Shown here piece by piece: positions 43,571 to 54,043 of a stretch of DNA of 64,000 bases (the stretch's first letter is position 1; every line of letters begins with the position of its first letter). The stretch spans positions 1,674,001-1,738,000 of the forward strand of contig NZ_CP097289.1 in the NCBI RefSeq assembly GCF_023498005.1, written 5' to 3'. The position numbers and the translations under genes are program-made. The stretch is from Streptomyces durmitorensis (lineage in GTDB: Bacteria > Actinomycetota > Actinomycetes > Streptomycetales > Streptomycetaceae). A model generated the notes under the pieces. The model was not told the origin of the DNA and searched no databases. It saw nothing but the letters and a program-made list of their open reading frames with translations.

Positions 43571-45178
43571 TCACCTGCGCGCGTCCGCCCTGATCAGCTC
43601 GGCCGCCTTCTCCGCGAGGGCCACCGTGGGCGCGTGCGTGTGGCCCCGCGTGATCCGCGGCATGACCGAGGCGTCCACGACCCGCAGCGCGGTCACGCCG
43701 CGCACCCGCAGCGCCGGATCGGTGACCGAGGCCTCGTCGCTGCCCATCCGGCAGGTGCCGACCGGGTGGTAGAGCGTCTCGGACGCCCCGCGGACCGTCC
43801 GGGCCAGGCTCGCGTCGTCGACCGTGCCCGGATGCGGCGCCAGCGGGTCCGCCGCGTACGGGGCGAGAGCGGGGCCAGCCAGGAGTTCCTCGGCACGGCG
43901 CACCCCGGCGACCAGGGTGCGGATGTCGGCCTCCGCCGTCAGATAGCCGGGGTCGATGAGGGGCGCGGAGCCCACCCCCGGGCCCCTCGGCGTGATCCGG
44001 CCCTCGCTCTCCGGCTGGAGCAGCACCACGCCGATGGTGATGCCGTGTTCGGTGGGCGGGGTGAGGCCGTGGTTGACGAAGGGGACAGGTGCGTAGATCA
44101 ACTCGATGTCGGGAGCGGTGAGTTCGGGCCGGGTCTTGATGAAGGCGACGGCCTCGGCGACGTTCGACGTGAGCGGTCCGCGCCCGCCGAGCAGGAAGCG
44201 GCCGATGTTGGCGAGGGAGTCCGCGCCGGTCAGCGTGATGGGCCGCGGGCAGGTCATGGTGATCGCGTAGGCGAGATGGTCCTGGAGGTGGCGGCCCACG
44301 CCCGGCGACTCGACGCGTGTCTCGATGCCCGCCTTCGACAGGTCGTCCGGGTCGCCGACGCCGGAGGCCTGAAGGAGCTGCGGGGAGCCGATGGCACCCG
44401 CGCTGAGGATCACCTCGCGGCGGGCTATCAGCTTCCCGGGCACGCCGTCGGCGATGACGCCCGCCACGCGCGTCCCGTCGAACTCCAGCCTGCGGACGCG
44501 GGCTTCGGTGAGGACGTGCAGGTTGCGGCGGCGCCTCGCGGGTTTCAGATAGCCGTCCGCGGCGCTCCAGCGGCGGCCGCGGCGCTGGTTGACCGGGGTG
44601 AGCGCGAAGCCGCCGTGGTCGGGCTCGTTCAGTTCGGTCAGCTCGCGCAGGCCCGCGTCGCGGCAGGCGTCGAGGAACGCGGTGGTGGTCGGGTTGAGGG
44701 CGCGGGGCGGGGAGATCCAGAGCGGCCCGTCGCTGCCGTAGACGCTGTCCGTGCCTGCCGCGCCCGCCCCGGCCGCACCGCCCGTCCACCGCTCCGCGCG
44801 CCGGAAGTAGCGCTCGAAGGCGTCGTAGGACCACTCGGGCCCCGCGGCCTCGCCCCAGGCGTCGTAGTCGTCGCGGTGGCCGCGCACCCACATCATGGCG
44901 TTGATCGAGGACGATCCGCCCAGCGTGTGACCGCGCGGCCAGTACAGTTCGCGGCCGTCGAGCGCGGCCTGCTTCACGGTGGAGTAGTTCCAGTCGTAAG
45001 GCGTCTTGAACAGCTTCGGGAAGGCCGCCGGGATGCGGATCTCGGGCTTCCGGTCGCGTGGCCCCGACTCGACGAGCGCCACCCGTGTCGCGGGATCCTC
45101 GGAGAGCCGGGCGGCGAGGACGCATCCCGCGGAACCGGCACCGACGATGACGTAGTCGTACACGCTGTCCTTGCTCAA
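43571..45178 (-). CDS. GMC-family FAD oxidoreductase (choline/alcohol dehydrogenase-like)
   Basis: Flavoenzyme of 535 residues. The N-terminal FAD motif is YDYVIVGAGSAGCVLAARLSE; the GMC signature 1 region is YWPRGHTLGGSSSINAMMWV; signature 2 is VILSAGAIGSPQLLQASGVG; the active-site His lies in ETLYHPVGTCRMGSD and the C-terminal FAD segment in VDASVMPRITRGHTHAPTVA. Family members oxidise choline, polyethylene glycol or alcohols; without a betB gene nearby, osmoprotectant synthesis is not supported. I start it at TTG 45178 with GGGAG five bases upstream, giving MSKDSVYDYVIVG; no ATG is near. Confidence 0.9.
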   Translation of the reverse strand: MSKDSVYDYVIVGAGSAGCVLAARLSEDPATRVALVESGPRDRKPEIRIPAAFPKLFKTPYDWNYSTVKQAALDGRELYWPRGHTLGGSSSINAMMWVRGHRDDYDAWGEAAGPEWSYDAFERYFRRAERWTGGAAGAGAAGTDSVYGSDGPLWISPPRALNPTTTAFLDACRDAGLRELTELNEPDHGGFALTPVNQRRGRRWSAADGYLKPARRRRNLHVLTEARVRRLEFDGTRVAGVIADGVPGKLIARREVILSAGAIGSPQLLQASGVGDPDDLSKAGIETRVESPGVGRHLQDHLAYAITMTCPRPITLTGADSLANIGRFLLGGRGPLTSNVAEAVAFIKTRPELTAPDIELIYAPVPFVNHGLTPPTEHGITIGVVLLQPESEGRITPRGPGVGSAPLIDPGYLTAEADIRTLVAGVRRAEELLAGPALAPYAADPLAPHPGTVDDASLARTVRGASETLYHPVGTCRMGSDEASVTDPALRVRGVTALRVVDASVMPRITRGHTHAPTVALAEKAAELIRADARR

Positions 45179-45339
45179 CTCTGCTCCCTTGAATGGCAGT
45201 TCGCGGAGGTGCTCACAGGGGACGTACGGGTGTGGCGCGCGGATGAAACGCATGGATGATCCGTACAAGGAGTACACCCAACGTGGACCTCTGGGTAAAG
45301 GGATGGCGCCTGGAACGGCGTGTCCTACAAGATCTCCAC

Positions 45340-46299
45340 ATGACGACCAGAAAGGCCGATGCCGAGCACGGAACGCAGCCGACCGCGCCGCCCCACACGC
45401 AACCGGGGACGCGGAACACACCGCTCACCCCGTACGCACGTCTGCCGCGCCGCCACCACGACCGCCACATCGCGCACAGCACCGTCGACGCCTTCGGACA
45501 GGCCCACTGGCTTCTCGCCGCGCGCGAGCCGCTCCCCGGACGTGGCGCGATGAAGCCGTACGACGCGGTGGTCGTCACCGTCGACGCCGACGGCAGGGAC
45601 CATGCGACGGAGCTGAACGCCGTGCGGGCACGGTATCCACGGATCGACGCGCTGCCCGACGGGGGCTTCGTCGTGGCGGACGCCCGCAGCCGCAGGTCCG
45701 AGCAGCATGTGCAGGTCTTCGACGCGCTCGGGCGCGAGTCGTGGTCCTTCCGTGTCGGGGACGCCATAGAGGACCTTCTGGCCGATCAGGCGGGCCGGTT
45801 GTGGGTCGGCCACTTCGACGAAGGGGTCTTCGGCGACGACGAGCTCAGCCATCCGGGCCTGCGGTGCTGGAGCGCCGAGGGTGATCCGCTGTGGACGTAC
45901 GAGGCGGAGGAGGGCGCGAGTCAGATCTACGACTGCTACGCGCTCAACGTGACCGACGAATCCGTCTGGGTCTGCGCCTACAGCGACTTCACCCTCCTGG
46001 AGGTCCGCCCCGGCCGGGCGGTGCGCCGGCGCGCCAACGACCTGGAGGGAGCGACGGCCCTTGCCGTGCACGAGGGGCGGGTCACCTTCCTCGGCGGGTA
46101 CGGAGACGACCGTGACCGGCTCGTGGACGCCGAGGTCGGGCACCAGGACGTCCGGCCCTACGCCTCCGGACGGCTCGTCGGGGCCGACGGCGGTCCGCTT
46201 CGGGCCCGCAGGACGGTCAGCCGCGGCCCGCGCATCTACGTACAGGAGGAGCCGTACACCGCCTGGACGGTCCTGGACATCAGCGTGCCCGGCGTGTGA
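45340..46299 (+). CDS. Uncharacterised protein, possible beta-propeller
   Basis: Protein of 319 residues with no signal peptide. After a Pro/Thr/Arg-rich start it has a run of short blade-like units with small hydrophobic strands: HIAHSTVDAFGQAHWLLAAR, AVVVTVDADGRDHATELNAV, IDALPDGGFVVADARSR, AGRLWVGHFDEGVFGDDEL and ALNVTDESVWVCAYSDFTL. I do not recognise a named family or catalytic motif; the pattern suggests a six- or seven-bladed propeller. ATG 45340 is chosen because the repeat pattern begins soon after it; the frame is open to 45256. Divergent from the GMC gene. Confidence 0.7.
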   Translation: MTTRKADAEHGTQPTAPPHTQPGTRNTPLTPYARLPRRHHDRHIAHSTVDAFGQAHWLLAAREPLPGRGAMKPYDAVVVTVDADGRDHATELNAVRARYPRIDALPDGGFVVADARSRRSEQHVQVFDALGRESWSFRVGDAIEDLLADQAGRLWVGHFDEGVFGDDELSHPGLRCWSAEGDPLWTYEAEEGASQIYDCYALNVTDESVWVCAYSDFTLLEVRPGRAVRRRANDLEGATALAVHEGRVTFLGGYGDDRDRLVDAEVGHQDVRPYASGRLVGADGGPLRARRTVSRGPRIYVQEEPYTAWTVLDISVPGV

Positions 46300-46393
46300 C
46301 GCGATGTGCGACGCGACGGCGGGGAAGCCCCAGGTCATCCCTGGTGGCCCGACCCGCATCCGGCCCTCGGAGCACGGCACCTAGGCTGTCGGG

Positions 46394-47914
46394 ATGTTCG
46401 AGAAGCGGAGAGCGCGCAAGCAGGCGGAACTTCAGGAGAAGCTGGCCGCCGAGCTGCGGGATCCCGACGCGGAGGTCCGGCGGAAGGCGGCGGTCTCCGC
46501 CGCCACGACCGGCGACCTCGACTGGGCGCTGCGCGAGCTGACGCGGGCCGTGGAGCGCGAGCCGTGGACCGAGGAGTTCTCCTCGACCGTGGCGGAGAGC
46601 CTCGCCGCCGTGCTCCGCCGCGACCCGACGGTGCGCGAGCGCACGGAGCGCGTCTTCGCGCTGCACCTGGACGACCCCGAAGGCCTCGTGCGCGCCTGGA
46701 CCGAGCTGACGGAGGAGCTCGGCGGCGGCCCTGCCGTGCGGGACGTCGACGGCGACCTGCGCGACGAGTTGCGAGCGCGCCTCCCCGACCTGCGCGACAG
46801 GGGCTGGACGGCGGAGGGAATCGCCGGCGTCGGCCGGCCGGACAGCTTCGCGCGCGAGCTGGCCTTCGACGTCGCGGTCATCGTGACCTCCCTCGCGATG
46901 CGCAGGAACACACCGGTACCGGACGACGAGGCGGACCAGGTCCGCGCCGAGATGCGCGCGGCGCTCAAGAAGGCCCTGCCCCACGCCCCGGGAAGCGACG
47001 AACGGACCGAGATCCTGGTCCCGTTGACGCGGATACCGGCGGTGGAGGAATGGACGGACCGCGCACGTGCGGGCCTGCGCGCCGACGAGGCACTGGCCCT
47101 GTGCACGAGCGGGGAGCGTGACCTGGCGACGCTGGGCACGGAGACCCTGGCCAAGATCCTCTTCCGCGAGGTCGTCCGGCGTGACCGGGTGCGCGAGACA
47201 CTCGACCGCCTCGTCGCCCAGGGCGAGCAGGAGGAACAAGGAGAGCAGGGGGAGCACGGGCCACACGGCACCCAGGACTCCTTCCTCCTGAGTCAGATCC
47301 TGGCCTGCTACAGCCACCTTCACGTGCCGTTCCCCCTGGACGACCCGCCGCTCGGCCTCTTCCTGGACGGGCTGCGTCACCCCGACCCCATGGTCCGCGC
47401 CGGTGCCGCCGAGAGTCTCGACCCGATCGTGACGGGCTCCCCCGTGGAGGGCCGTGCCGTCGAAGGTCTCGTCGGCCTCCTCGAGCACGACCCCGAGACC
47501 GACGTCCGCCGGCACGCCGCCATCGCGCTGAGGTGGCTCAAGTGCGGCGAGGAACACCACGCGGGCATCGCCGCCGACGCGCTGGCCCGCCAGGCGGACT
47601 CGCCCGACCCGGAGATCCGCGCGCACAGCATCGCCGACGCCCTTCGACGGGGCGCCCCGGACGCGTACGACCGGCTGCTGTCCGCGCTCGAATCCCCGGA
47701 CGCACACTGGCAGTTGCTGTCGGGTCTCCTGAACGTCCCCCTCGGCTCCGGATTCGTCCTGCCCTCACGCTCCGTGCGCAAGGCGCTCATCGAACGCCTC
47801 GAAGCACTGCGCGCCACGGGCTGGGCCGAGCGGGACGTGGCCGTCGAGTTCCCGAATGCGGACGACCGGGCGGAGCTGCTCGCCGCCCTCCTGGAGACCC
47901 TGAACGACCTCTAG
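46394..47914 (+). CDS. HEAT-repeat protein
   Basis: Cytosolic protein of 506 residues of unknown function. Helical pairs typical of HEAT repeats are present at both ends: [20 protein letters not shown] near the start and [40 protein letters not shown] and [20 protein letters not shown] in the C-terminal third. The middle has a short Gly/Glu/Gln-rich insertion (about 277-292, [16 protein letters not shown]). No catalytic motif. It converges on the laccase gene; the stop codons overlap by four bases. Probably a protein-protein interaction scaffold. Confidence 0.82.
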   Translation: MFEKRRARKQAELQEKLAAELRDPDAEVRRKAAVSAATTGDLDWALRELTRAVEREPWTEEFSSTVAESLAAVLRRDPTVRERTERVFALHLDDPEGLVRAWTELTEELGGGPAVRDVDGDLRDELRARLPDLRDRGWTAEGIAGVGRPDSFARELAFDVAVIVTSLAMRRNTPVPDDEADQVRAEMRAALKKALPHAPGSDERTEILVPLTRIPAVEEWTDRARAGLRADEALALCTSGERDLATLGTETLAKILFREVVRRDRVRETLDRLVAQGEQEEQGEQGEHGPHGTQDSFLLSQILACYSHLHVPFPLDDPPLGLFLDGLRHPDPMVRAGAAESLDPIVTGSPVEGRAVEGLVGLLEHDPETDVRRHAAIALRWLKCGEEHHAGIAADALARQADSPDPEIRAHSIADALRRGAPDAYDRLLSALESPDAHWQLLSGLLNVPLGSGFVLPSRSVRKALIERLEALRATGWAERDVAVEFPNADDRAELLAALLETLNDL

Positions 47915-48978
47915 CCGTGCCCCTCGTGGCCCTCGTGACCGGACGCCTCGGACTCCCCGTCGGCTCCCGACTCCTTGGACTCCTTCGACGCACCTGAGTC
48001 CGCGGACTTCTTCGCGGCACCGGAAGCATGATGCGGCTCGTAGTCCGGGATCGTCCCGTCCGCCTTCTTCACCAGGAAGTACCCCGCCATCCCCATGTCG
48101 GAGTGGCTCTGCACATGGCAGTGGTACATCCAGGCGCCCGCGCCCACCCCCTCCCCCGCGATGACCTGGAAGCCGAACGAGTCGCCGGGTCCGGTGATCT
48201 TGTCGTCGAGGATCTGGCTCGGGTCCTCGGGGCCGGTCAGGAGGCCCGTGCGGTTGTCCGCCCAGCGGTGACCGTGGACGTGGAACGTGTGGTAGTACTC
48301 GCCGTGCGTGATCGAGACGAACTCGACCCGATCACCCACCGTGGCCTCGAAGTTGGGGCTGTCGTGACCCGCCTTGTTGTTGATCGTCATGTCGTTGAAG
48401 ACGATCGTGAAGGTCTTGTCCGGCAGCAGATCGCCCTTGCGGCGCACGATCAGCGCGCCGTAGAGCCCCTTGCGCACGCCGCCCGTCCCGTGATCGGTGC
48501 CGACGACGTGGTCGTGGTAGTGCCAGTAGCCCGCCGTGCCCGGCCGCCAGGTGCCGTCCTTGCGGCGGCCCGGCGCGTGCGTGCGCCAGGTGTAGGTCCG
48601 CTTGCCGCCCGGCTCGACGTGGCTCTTGGTGTGTCGGGTGCCGTCGCTGGATATCTCGTAGTCCATGCCGTGGACGTGCAGGCTGGCGTCGACGTCCATG
48701 GTGTTCTCGAACTCGATGTGCAGGGTGTCGCCCTCGTTCAGCTCGATGAGCGGGCCGGGGATGGACGCCTTGCCCTTCTCCAGGCCGTAGCCCATCTGCC
48801 CGTCCGCCAGCTTCTCGGCGTACATCTTGATGCGGCGCACCTCGCCGCCGGCCGGCGCTGTCTTCGGCCCTTCGGCCGTGCTCGCCTCGGGCGCGGCGGC
48901 TAGCGACAACGATGTCACCCCGGCCGTCGCGACGGCCCCGCCCACGAGCATCCGCCGGTTGAAGCTGCGTCGGTCCAT
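47911..48978 (-). CDS. Two-domain small laccase (SLAC type multicopper oxidase)
   Basis: Exported copper oxidase of 355 residues with the four-copper ligand set: [37 protein letters not shown] and the [14 protein letters not shown] type-1/type-3 motif. It is nearly identical in pattern to the S. coelicolor small laccase, a trimeric enzyme oxidising phenols and linked to copper and morphology. The N-terminus [17 protein letters not shown] is a Tat signal. A 40-residue C-terminal tail is Ser/Lys/Glu-rich and ends in repeated HEGHEGHG, which could bind copper. ATG 48978; divergent from the ThuA/dehydrogenase operon, which is also secreted. Confidence 0.95.
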   Translation of the reverse strand: MDRRSFNRRMLVGGAVATAGVTSLSLAAAPEASTAEGPKTAPAGGEVRRIKMYAEKLADGQMGYGLEKGKASIPGPLIELNEGDTLHIEFENTMDVDASLHVHGMDYEISSDGTRHTKSHVEPGGKRTYTWRTHAPGRRKDGTWRPGTAGYWHYHDHVVGTDHGTGGVRKGLYGALIVRRKGDLLPDKTFTIVFNDMTINNKAGHDSPNFEATVGDRVEFVSITHGEYYHTFHVHGHRWADNRTGLLTGPEDPSQILDDKITGPGDSFGFQVIAGEGVGAGAWMYHCHVQSHSDMGMAGYFLVKKADGTIPDYEPHHASGAAKKSADSGASKESKESGADGESEASGHEGHEGHG

Positions 48979-49178
48979 GCCGAACTCCCCACTGCGGTAC
49001 GGAGACTGACGGGGCACAGGTGGCCCCCGAGACGGCCACACGGTACTGGGGGGATCTTCGTTTATCCACACGCAGGACAAAGTTCGCGGTATTCCGGTGT
49101 TACCTATTGGCGAGTGGCGAAAAGAGGTCTAGCTTCATCCGCGCCTGTTGCTGTGACCGACGAGGGGTGGGTGTACTC

Positions 49179-51743
49179 ATGCGGCTCACACCGCATCAAG
49201 AGCCCTTGGCTGTACGAGGGTTGAGCAGAGTCAGACGCAGACCGAACCGCCAGGACAAGAACCAGAACCGGAACCGCAACCGGGTCGGCTCGCGCCGCGC
49301 CTGGGCCGCCGCCCTGCTCTCCGGAGCCATGGTGACCGGCGCGCTCTCCACACAGGCCGCCACCGCGCGGCCCTATCCCACGCCACCGTTGACAACGATG
49401 TCCCTGCCGTCGCCGCCCGGCCAGGCGAACGTGCGCGTCCTTGTCTTCCATGGGTCGGCCGCGGGCGGTGACGAGTCACCGGTCGTGAACGCCGGCATCG
49501 AGGCCATCGAGAAGATCGGCCAATCAGGACCGGCCGCCCAGCGGTTCAGGATCGAGGCGACCGACGACCCCGCGGTCTTCACGAACGAGGCCAAGCTCGG
49601 CAAGTTCAACGCCGTGGCCTTCCTGACCGGCGGCGGCGACGTCCTCGACCCCGAGCAGGAAGCGGGCCTGGAGGCCTACATGGAGGCGGGCGGCGGCTTC
49701 CTCGGCATCCATGACGCGGCCCGCGCCGAGCCGTACTCGACCTGGTTCACCGGTCTGATCGGCGCTCGCCCCGCCGACTCAAGCCCGACGAACGTGCAGC
49801 GCGCCACCGTCGAGGTCGGCGACCGGGAGAATCCGGCCACCAAGGACCTTCCCCTCCAGTGGAAGCGCCCCGACCAGTGGCTGAACTGGACCAAGAACCC
49901 GTCCGGCGAGGTCCACACCGTGGCCCGCGTGCGCGAGTCGACGTACCAGCCGGGCGAGAGCAAGAACGGCGCGGACCACCCGATCTCGTGGTGCCGTGAC
50001 TACGACGGCGGACGCGCCTTCTACACCGGGATGGGCGGCACGGCGGCCTCGTACGACGAGACCGACTTCCGCCAGCACCTGCGCGGCGCCCTGAACTGGA
50101 CGACCCGCATCTCGCGCGCCGACTGCAAGTCGACGATCACCGCCAACTACAAGGCGCAGCGCCTGACCCAGGCCAACCAGCCGGGCCAGAACGACCAGAT
50201 CGGCGAGCCGCACGGCCTGGTCACCGCGCCCGACGGACGGATCTTCTACATCGGCCGCGGCGGCGCCGACTCCTCGCAGCCGGTCATCACCGACTGGAAC
50301 AACCCGGACATCGGCAAGGGCAAGGGCGAGATCCACGTCTACGACCCCAAGACGAAGAAGTCGACGCTCGCCGGAGCGCTCACCATCTTCGGCAACAAGG
50401 GTGGCGGCGATGAGCTGATCAAGGTCGAAGAGGGGCTGCTCGGCATCGAGCTCGACCCGAAGTTCGAGGAGAACGGGTGGGTGTACCTGCACTACACACC
50501 CCACTCGAAGATCAACCGCGAGACACACATGGCCGAGCGCTACGTCTCGCGCTTCACGCTCGACCAGACCACGAACAAGCTGGACCTCGCGAGCGAGAAG
50601 GTCCTGCTCAAGTGGCCTGTCCAGATCCACAGTTGCTGCCACGCGGGCGGCGGGATGGCCTGGGACTCCAGGGGCAATCTCTACATCGCGACCGGTGACA
50701 ACAACTCCTCGGGCTTCAGCAACGGTTACTCGGGCAACAACCCGCAGCCCAACTTCAAGGGCGTCTCCTTCGCGGACGCGCGCCGCACCGCGGGCAACAC
50801 CAACAACCTCAACGGCAAGATCCTGCGCATCCACCCGGAGGCCGACGGGACGTACACGCTCCCCGATGGCAACCTCTTCACCGGCAAGGAGCCGGACGAG
50901 GGCGGCGGCAAGACGCGCGGTGAGATCTATGTGATGGGCGTCAGGAACCCTGCGCGCATCTCCGTCGACAAGAAGACCGACACCCTCTACGCGGGCTGGG
51001 TCGGCCCGGACGCCGGTGAGCCGTCGACGACGTGGGGCCCGGCGAAGTACGACACGTTCGCCGCGATCACCCACGCCTCCAACCGCGGCTGGCCGTACTG
51101 CATGGGCAACAACCAGCCCTACCGCGACCGCAATCTGCCGGACCCGACGAAGCCGCTGGGCTGGTACGACTGCAAGAACCTCAAGAACGAGTCGCCCAAC
51201 AACGACGGCCTGGTGAACATCCCGCCGGCCGAGCCGAACAACATCTGGTACTCGCCGCAGGGCGGCGGCGTCGACTACCCGCGCGACGCGAACGGCGTCC
51301 CGAGCTACAAGACGGCTGAGCAGAAGACGCTCCTGCCGTGGCTCAAGGGCGGCGGCCAGGCCACGATGAACGGCCCGGTCTACCGCTTCGACGCGGCCAA
51401 CACCAGCGCGGACAAGTGGCCTTCGTACTGGGACGGCAAGTGGTTCGTCGGTGACTTCTACGACGCCGACCAGCCGCGGCACGCGGTGATCATGGACCCG
51501 AAGACGGTCGGCAGCGGCGGTCTGCCCACGCACGCCGAGTCCCTGAAGAAGATCATCCCGATCGGCAACGACGGCATCAAGAACCTCATGGACTGGAAGT
51601 TCGCCCCCGACGGCTCGCTGTACGTGCTCGACTACGGCCGCGGGTTCTTCACCTCGGACTCCAAGTCGGCGCTGTGGCGCGTCACTTACTCCGGCGGCGA
51701 GGCCACACCGGCCGCCAAGGACCTGGCAAGGAGGGCGGGATGA
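49179..51743 (+). CDS. Secreted ThuA domain plus glucose/sorbosone dehydrogenase-type propeller protein
   Basis: Exported protein of 854 residues. A long basic N-region and a hydrophobic core (about 41-60, AWAAALLSGAMVTGALSTQA) form the signal. Residues about 85-315 are a ThuA-like (class I amidotransferase-like) domain: VRVLVFHGSA, AVAFLTGGGDVL, EAGGGFLGIHDAAR and GGRAFYTGMGG. Residues about 330-840 are a PQQ-type glucose/sorbosone dehydrogenase propeller: EPHGLVTAPDGRIFYIGRGG, LLGIELDPKFEENGWVYLHY, CCHAGGGMAWDSRGNLYIAT and DGSLYVLDYG. ATG 49179 has GAGGGG upstream. It overlaps the next gene as ATGA; both act outside the cell, probably on sugars. Confidence 0.85.
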   Translation: MRLTPHQEPLAVRGLSRVRRRPNRQDKNQNRNRNRVGSRRAWAAALLSGAMVTGALSTQAATARPYPTPPLTTMSLPSPPGQANVRVLVFHGSAAGGDESPVVNAGIEAIEKIGQSGPAAQRFRIEATDDPAVFTNEAKLGKFNAVAFLTGGGDVLDPEQEAGLEAYMEAGGGFLGIHDAARAEPYSTWFTGLIGARPADSSPTNVQRATVEVGDRENPATKDLPLQWKRPDQWLNWTKNPSGEVHTVARVRESTYQPGESKNGADHPISWCRDYDGGRAFYTGMGGTAASYDETDFRQHLRGALNWTTRISRADCKSTITANYKAQRLTQANQPGQNDQIGEPHGLVTAPDGRIFYIGRGGADSSQPVITDWNNPDIGKGKGEIHVYDPKTKKSTLAGALTIFGNKGGGDELIKVEEGLLGIELDPKFEENGWVYLHYTPHSKINRETHMAERYVSRFTLDQTTNKLDLASEKVLLKWPVQIHSCCHAGGGMAWDSRGNLYIATGDNNSSGFSNGYSGNNPQPNFKGVSFADARRTAGNTNNLNGKILRIHPEADGTYTLPDGNLFTGKEPDEGGGKTRGEIYVMGVRNPARISVDKKTDTLYAGWVGPDAGEPSTTWGPAKYDTFAAITHASNRGWPYCMGNNQPYRDRNLPDPTKPLGWYDCKNLKNESPNNDGLVNIPPAEPNNIWYSPQGGGVDYPRDANGVPSYKTAEQKTLLPWLKGGGQATMNGPVYRFDAANTSADKWPSYWDGKWFVGDFYDADQPRHAVIMDPKTVGSGGLPTHAESLKKIIPIGNDGIKNLMDWKFAPDGSLYVLDYGRGFFTSDSKSALWRVTYSGGEATPAAKDLARRAG

Positions 51744-53947
51744 CGATACCCGCGGTGCGCAAGCGAAGACTCTGGACGGCGCTCTTCGCGTCGCTCCTGA
51801 TGGTGCTCGGCCTGACGTCGACGGCGGCGAGCCAGCCCGACAACCCGGGCCGGGCGGCGGCCCAGACGCTGACCTGGACGGCGAACAACGCGATCGACAA
51901 GTACGCATCCGCGCCCGCCACGGCGGTCGCGGGCGCCACGACGATCGTCTTCGAGAACAGTGAGGCCACCGGCAACGACACCGGCATGCCGCACACGCTG
52001 ACGTTCGACGTCTCCGACCCCGAGTACAACAACGACGTACCGCTGAACATCCTGGCCAACCCGAACGACGACCAGGGCGGCAAGCACACGGCGGAGGTCA
52101 CCCTCTCGCCGGGCCGTTACCGCTACCACTGCACGATCCCCGGCCACGGCTCGATGCAGGGCATCCTCGTGGTGACCGAGGGCGGCGGCGAGGACACCAC
52201 CGCTCCCGAGACCGCCGCGAAGGTCGAGGGACAGACCAACTCCGATGGCGCGTACGTCGGTTCCGCCACCGTCTCGGTGACGGCGACCGACGCGGGTTCG
52301 GGCGTCGACAAGACGGAGTACGCGGTCGGGGCGGACGGCGCCTGGCAGCCGTACACCGCGCCCGTGGTCGTCGACCAGGTCGGCACCCACAAGATCCGCT
52401 ATCGCGCGAGCGACAAGGCGGGCAACGTGGCGGCGGAGAAGGCCGTCGACTTCACGGTGGTCGCGCCGGACACCGACGACAAGACGCCCCCGGAGACCTC
52501 GGCCACGGTGACCGGCGAGAAGAACGACAAGGGCGAGTACATCGGGATGGCGACCGTCACCGTGACGGCGTCCGACACCGGTTCCGGTGTCAACAAGATC
52601 GAGTACGCGGTCGGTGACGGCGGCGCATGGACGGCGTACACCGCGCCGGTCATGGTCCACGCTGCGGGCGCGCACAAGATCCGCTACCGCGCGTCCGACA
52701 AGGCGGGGAACCAGGCTGCGGAGAAGGCCGTCGAGTTCACCGTGGTCACGCCGCCGGTCGAGGACAAGACGCCGCCGGAGACCACCGCGAAGGTCGAGGG
52801 CGACAAGAACTCGGACGGCGCGTACGTCGGCAAGGCGAAGGTGAGCGTCACCGCGACCGACGCCGACTCCGGTGTCGACAAGGTCGAGTACTCCCTGGAC
52901 GGCGGCCCGTACCTCACGTACTCCACCCCGGTCGTCGTCGACCGCGTGGGCCGGCACACGGTGGCGTACCGCGCGAGCGACAAGGCGGGCAACACCTCGG
53001 CGGCCAAGGACGTCTCGTTCACGATCGCGGAGGGCGGCGGGGTCCCGGCCCCCAACTGCCCGGAGTTCGACGAGCGGTTGACGGTCATCGTCGGCACGAT
53101 CGACACGGGCATCCCGAACCGCGTCACCAACAACCGGTGCCGCATCAACGAGATGATCGAGGACGAGAAGGAGTGGACCTCGCACGCGCTCTTCCTGAAG
53201 CACGTCAAGAGCGTGACGGACAAGCTCCTGAAGGCCGGTGAGATCGACCAGCGCGAGTACAACAAGATCAACAAGGCCGCCAAGCAGTCCGGCATCGGCA
53301 AGCCCGGCCAGACGGAGGGCTACCGCAAGATCTTCGACGGCACCCAGGACTCGCTGAACAAGTGGGAGCAGGTGGGCGGCGGCAAGTTCGGCCTGAACGC
53401 GGACGGTTCGATCACCAGCAGCACCACCGTCGAAGGCATGGGCATGCTGTGGTTCCCGCAGCGCAAGTACGGCGACTTCTCGTTGAAGCTCCAGTGGCGG
53501 GACGACGCACCGGGCAACGGCAACGCCAACGGAGGCGCCTTCGTGCGCTTCCCGCAGGTCCACGACCACCCGGAGGAGCCTCGTCCGGAGTGGGTCGCCA
53601 TCAAGTACGGGCACGAGGTGCAGATGCTGGACCGTCCTGACGGCGACATGTACAAGACGGGGTCGATCTACGGCTTCGACCGGGTGGGTCTCGGCGGCGC
53701 CGGGGTCACCCCGAAGGGCACGTGGAACGACTACGAGATCAAGGTGGTGGACCAGCACTACTCGATCTACCGCAACGGCGTCCTGATCAACGAGTTCGAC
53801 AACACGGGCGGCCAGGTGTTCACGCCGCCGCGTGGCGACGACCCGGGCACGGACGGACGGCGGTACTCGTCCGGCTATGTCGGGCTCCAGGTGCACGGGG
53901 TCACGGACGTGATCTCGTACCGGGACATCAGGGTCAAGGAGCTGTAG
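51740..53947 (+). CDS. Secreted cupredoxin / Ig-like repeats / 3-keto-disaccharide hydrolase-like protein
   Basis: Exported protein of 735 residues built of four parts. After a signal peptide (to about 31) comes a blue-copper domain (about 42-147) with type-1 ligands His85 (MPHTL), Cys131, His136 and Met139 (YHCTIPGHGSM). Then three similar Ig-like modules of about 95 residues (about 153-440), each with YxAPxVVDxxGxHKIRYRASDKAGN-type endings. A short Cys-containing helical region follows (about 445-540). The end (about 548-735) is the DUF1080 fold of 3-keto-disaccharide hydrolases: FDGTQDSLNKWEQVGGGKFG, GDFSLKLQWRDDA and GTWNDYEIKVVDQHYSIYRN. Operon partner of the ThuA/dehydrogenase; close to a laccase. 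Confidence 0.82.
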   Translation: MTIPAVRKRRLWTALFASLLMVLGLTSTAASQPDNPGRAAAQTLTWTANNAIDKYASAPATAVAGATTIVFENSEATGNDTGMPHTLTFDVSDPEYNNDVPLNILANPNDDQGGKHTAEVTLSPGRYRYHCTIPGHGSMQGILVVTEGGGEDTTAPETAAKVEGQTNSDGAYVGSATVSVTATDAGSGVDKTEYAVGADGAWQPYTAPVVVDQVGTHKIRYRASDKAGNVAAEKAVDFTVVAPDTDDKTPPETSATVTGEKNDKGEYIGMATVTVTASDTGSGVNKIEYAVGDGGAWTAYTAPVMVHAAGAHKIRYRASDKAGNQAAEKAVEFTVVTPPVEDKTPPETTAKVEGDKNSDGAYVGKAKVSVTATDADSGVDKVEYSLDGGPYLTYSTPVVVDRVGRHTVAYRASDKAGNTSAAKDVSFTIAEGGGVPAPNCPEFDERLTVIVGTIDTGIPNRVTNNRCRINEMIEDEKEWTSHALFLKHVKSVTDKLLKAGEIDQREYNKINKAAKQSGIGKPGQTEGYRKIFDGTQDSLNKWEQVGGGKFGLNADGSITSSTTVEGMGMLWFPQRKYGDFSLKLQWRDDAPGNGNANGGAFVRFPQVHDHPEEPRPEWVAIKYGHEVQMLDRPDGDMYKTGSIYGFDRVGLGGAGVTPKGTWNDYEIKVVDQHYSIYRNGVLINEFDNTGGQVFTPPRGDDPGTDGRRYSSGYVGLQVHGVTDVISYRDIRVKEL

Positions 53948-53986
53948 TCACCCCCTGACCGGTCCTTCTTCGATCGGCCCTTCTTC

Positions 53987-54019
53987 GGCCCCCGCACCCC
54001 GTTCTGGGGAGCGGGGGCC
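53987..54019. terminator. Bidirectional terminator after the cupredoxin gene
   Basis: GGCCCCCGC (53987-53995) pairs with GCGGGGGCC (54011-54019). It lies between two convergent genes. Confidence 0.8.
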
Positions 54020-54043
54020 GTTGTCCGTGGCGAGGGAGACGGT

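Noticed and set aside
43571..45178. GMC oxidoreductase as BetA of a choline-to-betaine pathway
   Set aside because: No betaine aldehyde dehydrogenase, transporter or BetI gene is adjacent, and the family is too broad to name the substrate.
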